A stretch of DNA of 64,000 nucleotides from Rhodocyclales bacterium. GTDB taxonomy: Bacteria; Pseudomonadota; Gammaproteobacteria; Burkholderiales; Rhodocyclaceae. Shown here in pieces: positions 32,140-45,223 of the stretch (position 1 is its first letter; every line of letters starts with the position of its first letter). Position numbers and translations under genes: made by a program. The notes under the pieces are model-generated. The model did no database searches. It was not told the DNA's origin and was given only the letters and a program-made list of their open reading frames with translations. Location: contig JACOUN010000014.1 of NCBI GenBank assembly GCA_016177805.1, positions 34,555 through 98,554 on the forward strand, written 5' to 3'.

Positions 32140-34454
32140 GACGCCTCCGTTTTCAGAGTGACATCCACATGATATGGCAGGGTGAAGATGAAACACGAGC
32201 CATCGCCGGGCGATGACTCGACGACAACGTCGCCGCCTAGCTTGCGTACCTCATTGCGCACTGCGGCGAGTCCCATGCCCCGCCCCGCCAGATCGGTGGT
32301 TTCCGTGCTCGTTCCGAAGTGGTCGCGAAAGATCAGGTCCAGTATCCGCTCTTGCGTCAGGCTCGTGATCTGATTCGCGGGGAGGATTGCGGCTTCAGCG
32401 GCGCGTTCGCACAGTGTCGTGACATCGATTCCGGCGCCATCGTCGGCAATCGTCAAGGTCATGGTGTCGGCACCTTCATCCACCGTGACGGTACAGGTGA
32501 TCACACCGCATTCGTCCTTGCCCGCTTCGAGGCGAGTGTCCGGATCCTCGATGCCATGCACCACCGCATTGCGGAATACATGCGTCAGCGATCTGAGGAA
32601 GGGGCGGAACACGCGCGTGTCTATCCAGGCGTTGCCTTCGACCCGCACCGCCAGGGGTGCCACGATCTTTTCGAGGCGCGCGGCGGTTTGGCGAATCACC
32701 CGGTCGAAATTGCGCAATGCGTCCGCGAACGAAACCCGGTGCAGCGCCTCCATCTCGGTCAGCAGCCGCCGCATCGATGCGGTGGTCGCGTCGATCGGCT
32801 CGCCACGCAGCAGCTTTTCGGCCAGTTGCTGCAACTGCTCGGCCTGGTTCGCGGACAACACGATGCGATCGCCGTTTTCGACAAAATCCGGACCGAGCGC
32901 CTCGCGCAGCACCCGCAGGTCGGCATCGAGCAAGGCGCGCAACGGCACGGCCCGCACGATCTCCTCCACCTGCTGGCTGGACGGCACCGCGTCGTGCTGG
33001 CGCATTGCGTCCAGGTGGCTCTCCAGCACATGCAGGGCCGTGGGCGTATGCGTGAAGCTGAACTGGTTCATCAGCCCCTTGAAGGTATGCACCTCCCGAT
33101 ACAGCTCCACCAGCCTCGATCGGAGTGACGGTGGGCCGTTGAGTAGCGTCGGCAGGCCGTCGGTGATGAACTCGCGAAAGGCGTCGACGGTGTCAAAAAA
33201 ATCACGGCTGTCCGTGACCGCCGAAACGATCATCTCAAGGCGGCGACGCTCCGCCTCGACCTTGGCTTCGAGCAGCCTTTGCTCGGTCACGTCGGTCAGT
33301 ATCACCATCACGCGGCGGTTCTCCAGACGCTTGTACTCGGCCTTGAACAACCGCTCGTGGCGCGGAAATTCGCCCGGTAGCAGCGACAGCATCGTTGCGC
33401 ATATCCACGGATCGCTTTCCGCAACGACCAGGGGAATAGTCGCGCGAAGCAGATCCGCGTGAGTTTGCTGTTCGCCAAACAGGACTTCCGCCGCATGCCG
33501 CCCCGCCGGTGATCCGCCCAGCATGGCCTCGCAGGCGCGACTGCACTCGGCATCCACCACCATGTCAGCGCCGAAGGAAAGAAAACCCTGGCCTGAGTTG
33601 TCGAGCAGATTGGCCAGTTGTTCGCGTTGCGCCTCAGCGATTTCCTTGGCGCGCACCAGTTCTGCTTCGATGTGCTTGCGTTCGGTGATATCGACGTAAC
33701 TGGTGACGAAGCCGCCACTGGGAATGGGCGTTCCCCGGATCTCCAGCCATCGGCCATTGGGGCGCAGGCGTTCGATCTGGTGCGCCTGGAAGTTGTGGGC
33801 GCGCTCGACGATCGCCCTCACCTGCTCGTCCGGATCACCCGCTCCGTACTCGCCACGCATCGCGTTGAAACGTGCCAGATCGGCAAAATCGACCCACCCC
33901 TTGTCGAACAGCGAAGGCGGGAAATCCAGCAATTCCATGATCTGGTGATTGAACGCGGTCATCCGCAGATCGGGGCCGCATAGCGAGATCGCACCAGGAA
34001 AGTTGTCGAGGATGGTGCGCATCTCGTCGCGCTGGCGGGTCAGTTGCTCCTCGTTGCGCTTTTCGCTGGTGATGTCATGAAAAGTGCCCGCCAGTCGTGT
34101 TGGCGTGCCGTCGGACTCGAAGGGCGCGCCCCGTAGTTGGAGATACGCTACGGTGTTGCCGCGCTGAAGTTCAAGCACTATCGCGAACGCTTGCTGTTCG
34201 GCAAGAGCCTTTTCGAACGCCGCCGTGAGGCGCTTAAGCTCCTTGGGCTCGAGGATCTCGATGAACGTCGGGTAGCTGTCGTCTGCGCAATCCAGTATCG
34301 AGCACAACAACCGTTGCGAGGCCACAGGCAAAATGATCTGGCCTTGTTCGGCCGGGTGATATTCCCAGTACCCGGTGCGGCCAACGCACTGGATCAGTTC
34401 CAGTTGCCTTGCGCGTAGATCGTTTCCATTATCTGCGGTCACACGGTTTCCCAT
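32121..34454 (-). CDS. CheA-like sensor kinase: PAS repeats, Hpt and HATPase, no CheW-like domain
   Basis: 777 residues, soluble. Three PAS-like regions are visible (about 20-130, 145-260 and 280-390; PAC-type ends such as LAGTFHDITSEKR and TSYVDITERKH). A short coiled coil leads to an Hpt domain with the phospho-histidine H456 in REVHTFKGLMNQF. The CheA-type ATPase domain follows (N-box HVFRNAVVHGIEDP at 625-638, DDGAGID 671-677, GRGMGL 724-729). The protein ends soon after it, so the P5/CheW-like regulatory domain of CheA is absent. Control by chemoreceptors through CheW is therefore unlikely; PAS sensing is the plausible input. It heads a four-gene run with CheX, a receiver and a diguanylate cyclase. 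Confidence 0.88.
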   Translation of the reverse strand: MGNRVTADNGNDLRARQLELIQCVGRTGYWEYHPAEQGQIILPVASQRLLCSILDCADDSYPTFIEILEPKELKRLTAAFEKALAEQQAFAIVLELQRGNTVAYLQLRGAPFESDGTPTRLAGTFHDITSEKRNEEQLTRQRDEMRTILDNFPGAISLCGPDLRMTAFNHQIMELLDFPPSLFDKGWVDFADLARFNAMRGEYGAGDPDEQVRAIVERAHNFQAHQIERLRPNGRWLEIRGTPIPSGGFVTSYVDITERKHIEAELVRAKEIAEAQREQLANLLDNSGQGFLSFGADMVVDAECSRACEAMLGGSPAGRHAAEVLFGEQQTHADLLRATIPLVVAESDPWICATMLSLLPGEFPRHERLFKAEYKRLENRRVMVILTDVTEQRLLEAKVEAERRRLEMIVSAVTDSRDFFDTVDAFREFITDGLPTLLNGPPSLRSRLVELYREVHTFKGLMNQFSFTHTPTALHVLESHLDAMRQHDAVPSSQQVEEIVRAVPLRALLDADLRVLREALGPDFVENGDRIVLSANQAEQLQQLAEKLLRGEPIDATTASMRRLLTEMEALHRVSFADALRNFDRVIRQTAARLEKIVAPLAVRVEGNAWIDTRVFRPFLRSLTHVFRNAVVHGIEDPDTRLEAGKDECGVITCTVTVDEGADTMTLTIADDGAGIDVTTLCERAAEAAILPANQITSLTQERILDLIFRDHFGTSTETTDLAGRGMGLAAVRNEVRKLGGDVVVESSPGDGSCFIFTLPYHVDVTLKTEASCRKSS

Positions 34455-34679
34455 GGTTGCAAGGTGGGTCTGATCGATTTGCTGCAGGGTTCTGATCACC
34501 GCGCCTGTTGCGCTCCAGTGGGGTCTGCGGCACCGGATACGCTGGCCTCGCTGACGAGCAAGCTGTTCGGTCGCCGGTTCGAAAGTGTCCGCTACTCCAA
34601 CAATTAACGCAACAATGGCCTGACCACGATCAAGCAACACCGCGCATGGTCAATGCCCATGGTGGGCAAGCGCGGCGGG

Positions 34680-35420
34680 TTATTGCAACGCGACGGTCTG
34701 TTCCAGTATGAGGCGAACGCGGGTCATCGCGTCATGGAGCACCTTTTCGATGCTGTCGAACTTGATTCCCTCCGCGCTGCCAGCCCGTCCGGCGGCGAAG
34801 TTGGCCACCACGTTGATCGCCGCATACGGAACGCCCAGCTCACGCGCCAGTGCCGCCTCGGGCATGCCGGTCATGCCGACGACGTCGGCGCCGTCGCGTT
34901 CCATGCGGTTGATTTCTGCCGCCGTTTCAAGGCGTGGCCCTTGCGAAGCGGCGTACACGCCGCCGTCCCACACCACTTCACCGACTGCGGCCGAGGCCGC
35001 GAGTATGCGTTGGCGCAGTGCTTCGTCGTACGGGTGGGTGAAGTCGATGTGGTGCACTGGTTCGTCGCAACTGTCGAAGTAGGTGCTGGTGCGGCCCCAG
35101 GTGTAATCGATGATCTGGTCGGGTACGACCAGGGTGCCGGGCGCGAATTCGGCACGTATCCCTCCTACCGATGCCACCGAAACAATGGCGCTGGCCTTGG
35201 CATCCCTGAGCGCCCAGATGTTGGCGCGGTAGTTGACCATGTGTGGTGGGATCGTGTGTCCGTAACCGTGGCGCGCCAGGAACACCACCGGTTGCTCCGC
35301 CAGCATGCCGAATATCAATGCGCCGGAAGGCTCGCCGAACGGGGTGCGCGCGACTTCGCGACGCACGATTTCCAGCGTGGACAAGCGGGTCAGGCCACTG
35401 CCGCCGATGATCGCGAGCAT
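34680..35420 (-). CDS. mtnP: S-methyl-5'-thioadenosine/thioinosine phosphorylase
   Basis: 246 residues, PNP/MTAP family. The phosphate loop opens the protein (MLAIIGGSGL), followed by RHGYGHTIPPHMVNYRANIW and MTGMPEAALARELGVPYA. It cleaves methylthioadenosine or, as in several proteobacteria, methylthioinosine, for purine and methionine salvage. The MTGMPEA variant suggests the inosine type, but this is not secure. I chose ATG 35420 because GGAGAA precedes it and the phosphate loop starts there. Confidence 0.88.
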   Translation of the reverse strand: MLAIIGGSGLTRLSTLEIVRREVARTPFGEPSGALIFGMLAEQPVVFLARHGYGHTIPPHMVNYRANIWALRDAKASAIVSVASVGGIRAEFAPGTLVVPDQIIDYTWGRTSTYFDSCDEPVHHIDFTHPYDEALRQRILAASAAVGEVVWDGGVYAASQGPRLETAAEINRMERDGADVVGMTGMPEAALARELGVPYAAINVVANFAAGRAGSAEGIKFDSIEKVLHDAMTRVRLILEQTVALQ

Positions 35421-35554
35421 GATGTTGTTCTCCGATGAATACGGCGCGAATTCTAGCATGCGGCTTGGCGGCCGGTCCGCTGCGGCGCCGTGGCAAGCGC
35501 GTGGCGGAAATGCTTGCAAAAGGTGGCGTTCTGATGTTGCAGCGCGACACCACA

Positions 35555-35563
35555 TGCTACAAT
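35555..35563 (+). promoter_or_regulatory. Extended -10 promoter of bipA
   Basis: TGCTACAAT is an extended -10 element (TGnTACAAT). A TTGCAG hexamer lies 15 bases upstream, slightly close for a -35. The start codon is 34 bases downstream. Confidence 0.5.
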
Positions 35564-35596
35564 AGTCGACTTTTCAAATACTTCTGGCCCTTCTCC

Positions 35597-37411
35597 ATGT
35601 CCCGCGCAATCCGCAATATCGCCATCATCGCTCACGTCGACCATGGCAAAACCACCCTGGTCGACCAGTTGCTGCGTCAGTCCGGCACCTTCGCAGCCCA
35701 CCAGGCTGTGACCGAACGTGTCATGGACAGCAACGATCTCGAGCGTGAGCGCGGGATCACCATCCTGTCCAAGAACTGCGCGATCCAGTACGGCGATACC
35801 CATATCAACATCGTCGACACGCCGGGGCACGCCGATTTTGGTGGTGAGGTCGAGCGCGTGTTGTCGATGGTGGACGGCGTGCTGCTGCTGGTCGATGCGG
35901 TCGAAGGCCCGATGCCGCAGACGCGCTTCGTCACGCGCAAGGCGCTGGCACTGGGGCTGCGCCCGATCGTCGTGATCAACAAGATCGACCGTCCCGGCAG
36001 CCGCCCTGACTGGGTCATCAACCACACTTTCGATCTGTTCGACAAACTCGGCGCGACCGAAGAACAGCTCGATTTCCCGGTGGTGTTCGCCTCCGCGCTG
36101 AATGGCTATGCGATGCTCGACGCCAACCAGCCCGGCACCGACATGAAGCCGTTGTTCGAAGCCGTGCTCAAGCACATCCCGCAACCGGAAGTGTTCAGCG
36201 ACGGTCCGCTGCAACTGCAGGTCTGTTCGCTCGATTATTCAACCTATATCGGCCAGCTTGGCATCGGCCGCATCCGGCGCGGGCGCATCCGTCCCAACCA
36301 GGAAGTGGTGGTGATGTACGGCGACGAGAACCGCGGCAAGGCCAAGGTCGGACAGGTGCTGACCTTCAAGGGGCTGGACCGCAGCCCGGCCGAATCCGCC
36401 GAAGCGGGCGACATCGTGCTGGTGTCGGGCATCGATCAGGTCAACATCGGCGTGACCCTCTGCGATCCGGACAACCTCGACGGGTTGAAACCGATCGCGG
36501 TCGACGAGCCGACGCTGACGATGAATTTCATGGTCAACACCTCGCCGCTGGCCGGGCGTGAAGGCAAATTCGTCACCAGTCGCCAGATCCGCGAACGGCT
36601 GGAAAAGGAACTGCTCAAGAACGTCGCGCTGCGCGTCGAATATACCAACGATTCGGACGTGTTCCTGGTGTCCGGCCGGGGGGAGCTGCACCTGACCATA
36701 CTGCTGGAAAACATGCGTCGCGAAGGCTACGAACTGGCGGTCGGACGTCCGCGCGTGGTGATGAGGGATATCGACGGGGTGCGCTGCGAGCCGTACGAAC
36801 TGCTGACCGTCGACGTGGAAGAAGACCACCAGGGCGGCGTCATGGAAGAACTGGGTCGCCGGCGCGGCGAACTGCAGGACATGCAGCCGGACGGCAAGGG
36901 CCGGGTGCGCATCGAATACCGCATTCCGGCACGTGGCCTGATCGGCTTCCAGGGCGAGTTCCTGACCCTGACGCGCGGCACCGGCCTCGCCAGCCACGTG
37001 TTCGACGACTACGGTCCGCTTGCCGGTGTGATGAGCGAAAGACGCAATGGCGTGCTGATTTCGCAGGACGACGGCCATGCCGTGGCCTACGCGCTGTGGA
37101 AACTGCAGGATCGCGGCCGCATGTTCGTCAGCCACAACGACCCGGTCTACGAAGGCATGATCATCGGCATCCACACCCGTGACAACGACCTGGTGGTCAA
37201 TCCGATCAAGGGCAAGCAACTGACCAACGTTCGTGCCTCCGGTACCGACGAAGCGGTACGCTTGTTCCCGCCCATCCAGCTCACGCTGGAGTCGGCAATC
37301 GAGTTCATCGCCGACGACGAACTGGTCGAGATCACGCCCAAGTCGATCCGGCTGCGCAAGCGCTACCTGTCGGAAAACGAGCGTAAGCGCGCCGCCCGCG
37401 CCGACGCCTGA
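35597..37411 (+). CDS. typA: Ribosome-associated GTPase TypA/BipA
   Basis: 605 residues. Translational GTPase related to EF-G, needed for ribosome assembly and stress growth. G1 is AHVDHGKTT (12-20), G2 lies in ERERGITI, G3 is DTPGHADF and G4 NKID. Domain III/V and the C-terminal domain specific to BipA (for example [20 protein letters not shown] and [12 protein letters not shown]) are complete. The start at 35597 begins the conserved N-terminus. It converges with galU at a shared hairpin. Confidence 0.97.
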   Translation: MSRAIRNIAIIAHVDHGKTTLVDQLLRQSGTFAAHQAVTERVMDSNDLERERGITILSKNCAIQYGDTHINIVDTPGHADFGGEVERVLSMVDGVLLLVDAVEGPMPQTRFVTRKALALGLRPIVVINKIDRPGSRPDWVINHTFDLFDKLGATEEQLDFPVVFASALNGYAMLDANQPGTDMKPLFEAVLKHIPQPEVFSDGPLQLQVCSLDYSTYIGQLGIGRIRRGRIRPNQEVVVMYGDENRGKAKVGQVLTFKGLDRSPAESAEAGDIVLVSGIDQVNIGVTLCDPDNLDGLKPIAVDEPTLTMNFMVNTSPLAGREGKFVTSRQIRERLEKELLKNVALRVEYTNDSDVFLVSGRGELHLTILLENMRREGYELAVGRPRVVMRDIDGVRCEPYELLTVDVEEDHQGGVMEELGRRRGELQDMQPDGKGRVRIEYRIPARGLIGFQGEFLTLTRGTGLASHVFDDYGPLAGVMSERRNGVLISQDDGHAVAYALWKLQDRGRMFVSHNDPVYEGMIIGIHTRDNDLVVNPIKGKQLTNVRASGTDEAVRLFPPIQLTLESAIEFIADDELVEITPKSIRLRKRYLSENERKRAARADA

Positions 37412-37431
37412 TTGCCGAGTCCGGCGGATTT

Positions 37432-37460
37432 GCAGGTGATCCCGCACCGGGATCACCTGC
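37432..37460. terminator. Bidirectional hairpin between bipA and galU
   Basis: Perfect 13-bp stem GCAGGTGATCCCG (37432-37444) and its complement (37448-37460) with a 3-base loop, placed between two convergent genes. There is only a short AT stretch after it, so Rho-independent strength is uncertain. Confidence 0.7.
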
Positions 37461-37466
37461 AATCGT

Positions 37467-38360
37467 TTACGCCCCTTCTTTTCCTTCGTCCCGCTGCGCC
37501 AGCCAGGCGCCGAATGCCTCGCCCATCTCGGGGTGGCGCAGGCCGAATTCGACCGTGGCCTTGAGATAGCCCAGCTTCGAGCCGCAGTCGTAGCGTGTCC
37601 CCTGAAAACGGAACGACAGCACGGACTCTTCCTTCAACAGCGACGCGATCGCGTCGGTCAGTTGCAGTTCGTTGCCGGCGCCGGGCTTGAGCATGCGCAG
37701 GTGGTCGAAGATACGCGGCGTCAGGATGTAACGCCCCACCACCGCCTGGGTGCTGGGGGCGTCTTCGGGTTTGGGTTTTTCGACAATCGCATTGACGCGC
37801 TGGACGTTGCCGCTCTGGTTGTCGGTGCTGACGATGCCGTACTGGCGGGTGTCTTCGCGCGGCACGTCCATGGTGCCCAGCACCGAGCAGCGATGGTAGT
37901 TGTACACGTCGGCCATCTGCTTCATGATCGGCGCGCCTTTCGGGTTATCGAGCAGGTCGTCGGCGAGTATCACGGCGAAGGCTTCGTCGTCACTTACCAC
38001 ATGCGAAGCGCACAGCACCGCATGCCCGAGGCCGAGCGCTTCGGACTGGCGGATGTAGATGCAGTTCACGCCCGCCGGTACGGTCTTTCTGACCAGATCG
38101 AGCAATTCCTTCTTGCCGCGCGCCTCCAGCTCGGTTTCGAGTTCGTAGGCCTTGTCGAAGTGATCCTCGATTGCGCGCTTGGTGCGCCCGGTAATGAAGA
38201 CCATGTCCGTGATTCCGGCCGCCACGGCCTCTTCCACCGCGTACTGGATCAGCGGCTTGTCGACAATGGGCAGCATTTCCTTGGGACTGGCCTTGGTCGC
38301 GGGCAGAAAGCGTGTGCCCATGCCGGCAACCGGAAATACCGCCTTGGTGATCTTTTTCAT
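37467..38360 (-). CDS. galU: UTP-glucose-1-phosphate uridylyltransferase
   Basis: 297 residues. Makes UDP-glucose from UTP and glucose-1-phosphate for envelope polysaccharides. The nucleotide loop is [15 protein letters not shown] (9-23), with conserved [24 protein letters not shown] and the sugar-binding [13 protein letters not shown]. Length is normal. It is downstream of ligA on the same strand with a 47-base gap, an order I recall from Rhodocyclales. Confidence 0.96.
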   Translation of the reverse strand: MKKITKAVFPVAGMGTRFLPATKASPKEMLPIVDKPLIQYAVEEAVAAGITDMVFITGRTKRAIEDHFDKAYELETELEARGKKELLDLVRKTVPAGVNCIYIRQSEALGLGHAVLCASHVVSDDEAFAVILADDLLDNPKGAPIMKQMADVYNYHRCSVLGTMDVPREDTRQYGIVSTDNQSGNVQRVNAIVEKPKPEDAPSTQAVVGRYILTPRIFDHLRMLKPGAGNELQLTDAIASLLKEESVLSFRFQGTRYDCGSKLGYLKATVEFGLRHPEMGEAFGAWLAQRDEGKEGA

Positions 38361-38407
38361 GGTGATGCGATGCTCCTCGTTCGTATTGATCGTGCTACTC
38401 GTGCTAC

Positions 38408-41568
<3,161 letters not shown>

Positions 41569-41584
41569 CTTTCATCCTGTAGTG

Positions 41585-44500
41585 TCACGCGGCGGCCGTT
41601 TCGGCCATCCGCAGAGCCTCTTCAATATCCACTTCCACGACGCGGGAAACGCCCTGCTCCTGCATTGTCACACCGATCAACTGCCGTGCGATCTCCATCG
41701 TAACCTTGCTGTGGCTGATGAAGATGAACTGCGTGTGCGCCGACATGCGCTTGACCATCTGGCAATAGCGTTCGGTGTTCGCATCGTCCAACGGTGCATC
41801 GACCTCGTCAAGCATGCAGAACGGCGCCGGGTTGAGCTGGAACATGGCGAATACCAGGGCAATCGCCGTCAGTGCTTTCTCGCCCCCCGAGAGCAGGTGG
41901 ATCGAGGTGTTCTTCTTGCCGGGGGGCTGCGCGACGATCTGGATGCCAGCATCCAGGATCTCGTCGCCGGTCAGCACCAGCCTTGCCTGTCCACCCCCAA
42001 AGAGCAAGGGGAAAAGGGTATTCAGATGCTGCGATACGGCGTTGTAGGTGTCCTGCAACTGATCGCGGGTTTCGCGGTCGATGCGGCGGATCGCGTCTTC
42101 CAGCGTGTCGATCGCCTGGGTCAGATCGGCGCATTGATCGTTCAGGTAGCCGAGCCGCTGTTCCGCGCTCTGCAACTCGTCCAGCGCCGCCAGATTGACC
42201 TGCCCCAGTTCCGCCAGCTCGCGCGCCAGCCGCGCCACGTCGCGCTGCAGGGTGGTTTCGCGCAGCGATTCGGTCAGCAGCGGCGTCAGCGCCGCCTCGT
42301 CCGCATCCACTTCGACCAGACGTTCGGCAAACTGCGTGACCGCCAGATCGGCCGCCTGCAACGCCAGGCGCAGTTCGCCGATGCGCTCGCGCAGCGGCGC
42401 GGCTTCCTGTTCGGTGCGCAAACGCAGTTCTTCCGTTTGCTTGAGGCAGGCGGCGGCCTGCTCCTGGGTGTCGCGGCAGGCGTGCAGCACCGCTTCGCGG
42501 CGCTCGCGCAGCAACAACGCTTCTTGCAGGGCGGCTTGCGAGCGCGAACTGTCGCTCGCGTCGAGTTCCTGCTCGCGCGCCTGAGTTTCCGTGGCAATGC
42601 GTTGCAGTTGCTCGGCCGCGAGTTGCAGGTTGCGCGCCGCTTCTTCCAGCTTGCCGGTGCATTCGCGCTCGGAGAAGCGCGCCTCCTGCAGTTCGCGCGC
42701 GGTGCTCTGCTCCAGGACGCGTACTTCCTGCAGCTCGTGGCTGCGTTCGTCGAGCACCTGTTGCGCGGCATCCACCTGTTCGCGCTGCAGGCCGGCCAGT
42801 TCGGCATTGCGCTCGCGTTCCATGTCGGCACGCAGTTGATGCTCACGTTCGGTCGATTCCAGATGCACCAGGTCGTCGAGATCGTGGTGGATCTGCTCGC
42901 GTTTCTCGATGGCGCGCTGATGTGCCTGCGACAGTTTCAGCAGCTCAACCTGTTCGCCGTGCAGTTGCTGCTGCGTCTCCTGCACTTCACGCCGCAGGTT
43001 GGCGATCTGCTCCTGCAAGGCGCTGGCGGCGGCATCGGCGGTCTGCAGCGTGGTGTGGGCGTGCGTGACCCGCGCCTCCATTTCAATGCGCTGCGCCGAC
43101 AGCGCCTCGATTTCACGCTGTCGCTCCATCACGCCGTCGGTGCGGTTGTCCGGTGCGTAGTGGCTCAGGGCGTGACGGCCCATGATGGTGCCGAGCGCGT
43201 CCACCACGCGACACCCACTCGCCAGTTCGGTGCGACGGTCCATCCACGGTTCGAGGGCTTCCACAGTGAAGCAGCCGCGTACGCACTCGGCGACGATCGC
43301 GGTCAGGGCCGGATCCAGCACCGTAATCCTGTCGGCCAGTTGCGCCGCGCCGGATGGCGGCACCACGGCGGCGGGCGCTTCCGTTTCGGCAAGCGCCGGC
43401 AGGGCCAGGCTGACCGTATCCGGCGGAGCCTGCTTCAGGACGACGTCCACCGCGTTGCCCACATCACCGGTGAGGGCCGACAGGTGCTCACGTAGCGCGG
43501 CGGCAACCGCGCGCTCCCACCCCGGCTCGACCCGGATGCCGCGCCACAGCGGCGCCAGACTGGACAGGCCGTGGCGCTTGAGCCACTCACCCAGTTGCCC
43601 GCGCGACTGGACGCCGGCCTGCAACTGGACCAGCGCGTCGTGGCGCGCGCGCAGGGCGCCCGACTCCTGCTGCACCCGTCGTTCCTCGGCCAGGGCCTCC
43701 TTGAGCGCGGCCTGGGCGTCGGAGAAGCGTGATTGCGCGTCGCCCAGTTGGCCTTGCCGGTCTTCCAGCACCTCCTGCAACGCGGCGACCCGCGATTCGC
43801 GTTGCGCCAGCGCTTGCGGGTCAGGGCCGCTGATGCCGATGCTGTCGGCTTCCAGCCGGGCGCGGCGTTGGCTCAACTGGTCGAGCGCGCGCGCGGCGCT
43901 GGCGTGGTTGGCTTCGGCCACGCGCAACTGCTGCTCGGTCTGGGCAAGTTCGCGGCGTGTTGCCGCCACCGTGGCATCCGCCCCCCGGCGCGCCGCCTCA
44001 AGCTCGGGCAGTCGCTGCGCGGCTTCGTCATGACGCGCCTGCGCCTGTTCGACGCGCAGGCCGGCATGTTCGAGCAGCCCGCTCCAGCGTTCCTGGTCAA
44101 CGGTCAGCGCGCTCTGTCTGGCGTGCCAGTGGCCGTGCTCGCGTTCGAGTTCGGTCAGGCGGCTCTGCAACCGTTGGCGGGTATCCTGCAGATGCTTGAG
44201 TTCGCTTTCGAGGCGGCCGACTTCGGCGCTGGCGGCGAACAGATCGCTTTGCGCGTGATGGGTGGCCTCGGTCGCGGCAAAGTGCGCCTCGCGCGCTTCC
44301 TCGACGGCTGATTCCAGGGTGTGCAGGCGGGCGCTGTCGGACTCCAGGCGGGTCGACAACTGACTCACCTCGTCGTGCAAACGGCCATGTTCCGCGCGTG
44401 CTTCGTTGCGTTTGAGCAGCCACAGCAGTTGCTGACGCTGGACGTGCGCGGCGTTGAGTTCGCGAAAACGCGCCGCGACCGCCGCCTGTTCGCGCAACCG

Positions 44501-45118
44501 TTCGATGCGCTCACCCAGTTCGGCGCGGATGTCGTCGATGCGCACCAGGTTGTCGCGCGCATCGCGCAGGCGCCCCTCGGTTTCCTTGCGCCGCTCGCGG
44601 TATTTCGTCACCCCGGCGGCTTCTTCGAGAAAGCCGCGTATCTCTTCCGGGCGTGCTTCAATGATGCGTGAGATCATGCCCTGTTCGATGATCGCGTAGG
44701 CGCGCGGCCCCAGGCCGGTGCCCAGGAACAGGTCGATCACGTCCTTACGCCGGACGTGTACGTTGTTGATCAGATAGGTGGATTCGCCGCTGCGATCGAG
44801 CACACGCTTGACCGAGATTTCGGCATAGCGCGACCACTGCCCGGCGGCCTTGCCTTCGTTGTTGTCGAACACCAGCTCGACGCTGGCGCGCGACACGGGC
44901 TTGCGCGTCACCGAACCGTTGAAGATCACGTCCTGCATCGATTCGCCGCGCAAGGCGCTGGCGCGGCTCTCCCCCAGCACCCAGCGCACCGCGTCGATGA
45001 TGTTGGATTTGCCGCAGCCGTTGGGGCCGACCACCCCGACCAGATTGCCCGGAGTCAGCACCGTGGTGGGGTCGACAAAAGTCTTGAATCCGGCCAGTTT
45101 CAGCTTGGATAGGCGCAC
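41585..45118 (-). CDS. smc: Chromosome partition protein SMC
   Basis: 1177 residues. Condensin ATPase that organises the chromosome. The head N-terminus starts RLSKLKLAGFKTFVDPTT, with Walker A VGPNGCGKSNIIDAV. Two very long coiled-coil arms (about 170-500 and 670-1010) flank a hinge (about 510-660, containing GRHALSHYAPDN). The ABC signature LSGGEKALTAIALVFAM and Walker B MLDEVDAPLDDAN close the head. I chose the GTG at 45118, where the conserved N-terminus begins; the longer frame upstream is not conserved. It is divergent from dapC. Confidence 0.95.
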   Translation of the reverse strand: MRLSKLKLAGFKTFVDPTTVLTPGNLVGVVGPNGCGKSNIIDAVRWVLGESRASALRGESMQDVIFNGSVTRKPVSRASVELVFDNNEGKAAGQWSRYAEISVKRVLDRSGESTYLINNVHVRRKDVIDLFLGTGLGPRAYAIIEQGMISRIIEARPEEIRGFLEEAAGVTKYRERRKETEGRLRDARDNLVRIDDIRAELGERIERLREQAAVAARFRELNAAHVQRQQLLWLLKRNEARAEHGRLHDEVSQLSTRLESDSARLHTLESAVEEAREAHFAATEATHHAQSDLFAASAEVGRLESELKHLQDTRQRLQSRLTELEREHGHWHARQSALTVDQERWSGLLEHAGLRVEQAQARHDEAAQRLPELEAARRGADATVAATRRELAQTEQQLRVAEANHASAARALDQLSQRRARLEADSIGISGPDPQALAQRESRVAALQEVLEDRQGQLGDAQSRFSDAQAALKEALAEERRVQQESGALRARHDALVQLQAGVQSRGQLGEWLKRHGLSSLAPLWRGIRVEPGWERAVAAALREHLSALTGDVGNAVDVVLKQAPPDTVSLALPALAETEAPAAVVPPSGAAQLADRITVLDPALTAIVAECVRGCFTVEALEPWMDRRTELASGCRVVDALGTIMGRHALSHYAPDNRTDGVMERQREIEALSAQRIEMEARVTHAHTTLQTADAAASALQEQIANLRREVQETQQQLHGEQVELLKLSQAHQRAIEKREQIHHDLDDLVHLESTEREHQLRADMERERNAELAGLQREQVDAAQQVLDERSHELQEVRVLEQSTARELQEARFSERECTGKLEEAARNLQLAAEQLQRIATETQAREQELDASDSSRSQAALQEALLLRERREAVLHACRDTQEQAAACLKQTEELRLRTEQEAAPLRERIGELRLALQAADLAVTQFAERLVEVDADEAALTPLLTESLRETTLQRDVARLARELAELGQVNLAALDELQSAEQRLGYLNDQCADLTQAIDTLEDAIRRIDRETRDQLQDTYNAVSQHLNTLFPLLFGGGQARLVLTGDEILDAGIQIVAQPPGKKNTSIHLLSGGEKALTAIALVFAMFQLNPAPFCMLDEVDAPLDDANTERYCQMVKRMSAHTQFIFISHSKVTMEIARQLIGVTMQEQGVSRVVEVDIEEALRMAETAAA

Positions 45119-45223
45119 GGTGGTTCGATTCGCGTCTGGGGCGGTGTACGGTGGCGCATGATAACATCTATGTCGCATTGCCCGACGTGGCCCCTCCCCC
45201 TACTTGTGCAGCCCTGATCCAGC

